From assembly GCA_030372965.1 (NCBI GenBank), contig JAUCQC010000293.1, positions 1 to 41,740 on the forward strand: a stretch of 41,740 bases of DNA, read 5' to 3'. The notes beneath the pieces were generated by a model. It was given only the letters and a program-made list of their open reading frames with translations. It ran no database searches and was not told the DNA's origin. Position numbers and translations under genes: made by a program. Source of the DNA: a bacterium (GTDB lineage Bacteria; Zhuqueibacterota; QNDG01; DTFT01). Below, piece after piece: positions 40,401 to 41,740 of this stretch; within the stretch, counting starts at the first letter, position 1, and each line of letters starts with the position of its first letter.

Positions 40401-41576
40401 ATGAACTTGAAACGATCCCTCGGTCCGCTCTGTGCCGCCGCCTTGATGGTCACTGCCTGCGGGCAGAAGTCCGGACCGCGAACTCTTCCGCCCGCCCCCG
40501 GGCAGGCCGCCTACGCGCAGACCCGCGCGGACCTTACTGACGCGGTGAGCCAGTCGCGGAGGAACGCCATCACCCGGGCCGTCGCGGATGTCAGCCCGGC
40601 CGTGGTCGGCATCAACGTGACCCAGATTCAGCGGGTTGTGTCGTCTCCTTTCGACGATCCGTTTTTCCGCATGTTCTTCGAACCCCAGGAGATGACCGAA
40701 CGCGTGCAGGGGCTCGGCTCCGGATTCCTGATTTCCCAGGACGGCTATATCCTCACGAACGAGCACGTGGTCCACGAAGCGTCCAAGATCATCGTGACGA
40801 CCACGGACGGCAAACAGTATACGGCCAGGCTGGTCGGGTCGGATTTCCTGTTCGATATCGCCCTCCTGAAAATCGAGGGAACCCGCTTCCCGTTCATCCC
40901 GCTGGGCGATTCACGGGACATTCTCATCGGCGAGTGGGTGATCGCCCTGGGCAACCCGTTCGGCCTGTTCGACGTCAACTCCAAGCCGACGGTCACCGTC
41001 GGCGTGGTCAGCGCGACCGGCATGAATTTCAAGGGCGAACTGCGCATCGAGGGCCGCTCGTACGGGGACATGATCCAGACGGACGCGGCCATCAACGGCG
41101 GAAACAGCGGCGGTCCGCTTGTCAACAGTCTGGGCGAGTGCATCGGCATCAACGCCTTCATCATTTCCGGAAGCAATTACGAAAAGACCTCGATCGGCAT
41201 CGGATTCGCGATTCCCATCCACCGCGTCAAGGCCATTCTGCCCGCCCTGAAGGCGGTTGGACGCGTGGAGCGCGAGTCATGGACCGGAATCAGGATACGG
41301 GCCCTGAGCGCGACCGAAGCCCGGCGCCTCGGCATTTCCAGCCGCGACGGAGTGCTGATCGAAAGCATCCGGCCCGGAAGCCCGGCCGGCCGCTCGGATC
41401 TGCGGCCGGGGGACGTGCTCGTCGCGGTCAACCAGAAGCCGGTCCGCGGCGCGGACGTGGTCCGGGATTTCACCGAGCTCTTCGACCCGGACGCGGTGAC
41501 GCCCGTCGATCTGGGGATTTTCCGGAACGGAAGGCTGTATCGACTGGTTCTGAGTCCCAAACCGGAGGAGCGCTGA
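40401..41576 (+). CDS. HtrA/DegP-like serine protease, lipoprotein form
   Basis: The 391-residue periplasmic quality-control protease has the trypsin-like triad H122 (TNEHVVHE), D152 (FDIALLK) and S236 (GGNSGGPLVN), then one C-terminal PDZ domain (about 295-385; RDGVLIESIRPGSPAGRSDLRPGDVLVAVN). The N-terminus (MNLKRSLGPLCAAALMVTAC) ends in a lipobox with Cys at residue 20, so it is probably anchored by lipid instead of being freely soluble like DegP. The spacer after the Cys is Pro/Ala-rich. ATG 40401 is the nearest start that keeps the signal sequence. Confidence 0.94.
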   Translation: MNLKRSLGPLCAAALMVTACGQKSGPRTLPPAPGQAAYAQTRADLTDAVSQSRRNAITRAVADVSPAVVGINVTQIQRVVSSPFDDPFFRMFFEPQEMTERVQGLGSGFLISQDGYILTNEHVVHEASKIIVTTTDGKQYTARLVGSDFLFDIALLKIEGTRFPFIPLGDSRDILIGEWVIALGNPFGLFDVNSKPTVTVGVVSATGMNFKGELRIEGRSYGDMIQTDAAINGGNSGGPLVNSLGECIGINAFIISGSNYEKTSIGIGFAIPIHRVKAILPALKAVGRVERESWTGIRIRALSATEARRLGISSRDGVLIESIRPGSPAGRSDLRPGDVLVAVNQKPVRGADVVRDFTELFDPDAVTPVDLGIFRNGRLYRLVLSPKPEER

Positions 41577-41577
41577 C

Positions 41578-41716
41578 GTGATCGACCGGTACACCCTGCC
41601 CGAGATGGGGGCCGTCTGGAGCCTGGAAAACCGCTACCGGAAGTGGCTGGACGTCGAGCTCGCGGTGTGCGAAGTTCAGGCCGGCCGCGGCGTGATTCCC
41701 CCGGCCGCGATGGAGG
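41578..41716 (+). CDS. purB: Adenylosuccinate lyase, 5' fragment
   Basis: The GTG at 41578 begins IDRYTLPEMGAVWSLENRYRKWLDVELAVCEVQ, the typical start of PurB, which acts twice in purine synthesis (making AICAR and AMP). Only 46 codons of genuine sequence are present. The frame continues into the adapter at 41717, so translated residues after that point (VSYTHLT) are not real. The gene starts one base after the protease stop. Confidence 0.85.
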
Positions 41717-41740
41717 CTGTCTCTTATACACATCTGACGC
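41717..41740 (+). other. Sequencing adapter (Nextera transposase end), not genomic
   Basis: The last 24 bases start with CTGTCTCTTATACACATCT, the Tn5 mosaic end, and continue with the Nextera read adapter bases GACGC. The reverse strand gives the well-known contaminant peptides MCIRDS and MYKRQ. This is leftover library adapter at a contig end. Confidence 0.97.

Noticed and set aside
41470-41733. Minus-strand reading frames beginning MCIRDS and MYKRQ
   Set aside because: They start within the adapter sequence and are known contaminant peptides.
1-41740. CRISPR arrays, tRNA, rRNA, riboswitches
   Set aside because: No regularly spaced identical repeats, cloverleaf sequences, rRNA motifs or known riboswitch cores were noticed in the intergenic regions, which are mostly very short.

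Overview
The window is a high-GC bacterial contig end with a dense, mostly co-directional gene layout (+ strand from 1 to about 35.3 kb, two genes on the - strand at 35.4-38.4 kb, + strand to the end). Several traits point to a diderm lineage near the Fibrobacteres-Chlorobi-Bacteroidetes (FCB) group or a related candidate phylum. There are two PorV/PorQ-like outer-membrane barrels, and a secreted subtilase ends in a 'PNPFN ... SGVYxL ... KLVLVR' C-terminal sorting-type domain. BamD, Lnt and a MlaEF-type ABC pair indicate an outer membrane, and a sigma-54 activator sits beside a sigma-54 promoter. The exact phylum cannot be fixed from the sequence alone.

Region 1 (1-4820) is a signalling cluster: the 3' part of a hybrid histidine kinase, a protein with a kinase-like phosphorylatable-His helix but no visible ATP-binding motifs, an NtrC-type activator with a strong terminator, then a sigma-54 promoter with an upstream palindrome driving a single-domain receiver and a pseudo-receiver-PAS-DHp protein that has no ATPase domain. 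Most parts depart from the textbook kinase/receiver layout, so this may be a phosphorelay of unusual design. A PorV-like barrel gene follows (4936-5961).

Region 2 (5998-29958) is a nearly gapless run of housekeeping genes, many sharing ATGA/GTGA/TTGA stop-start overlaps. In order it encodes yicC, gmk, rpoZ, coaBC, family-4 uracil-DNA glycosylase, dnaB, rel, HU, ruvX, lnt, a second PorV-like barrel, an unknown membrane protein, bamD, nadD, mlaE, mlaF, radA, tgt, yajC, fmt, rsmB, a PASTA protein, rpe, an unknown protein, a QueG-like ferredoxin-type protein, a metallo-beta-lactamase-fold hydrolase and a Xer recombinase. The run joins nucleotide and ppGpp metabolism, replication and repair, envelope biogenesis and translation. 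CoaBC lacks two catalytic residues of its decarboxylase half.

Region 3 (29941-35356) looks accessory. Dispersed repeats flank a secreted subtilisin-like protease, a polysaccharide flippase and a glycosyltransferase. Region 4 (35381-38420, - strand) pairs an OPT-family peptide transporter with an aminopeptidase of the M29-like superfamily, a probable peptide-scavenging operon, divergent from an orphan ecfT. Region 5 has truA, whose start lies inside a small repeat, a lipoprotein HtrA protease, and the first codons of purB. The last 24 bases match the Nextera transposase adapter, so the contig end is a library artefact and not genomic DNA.
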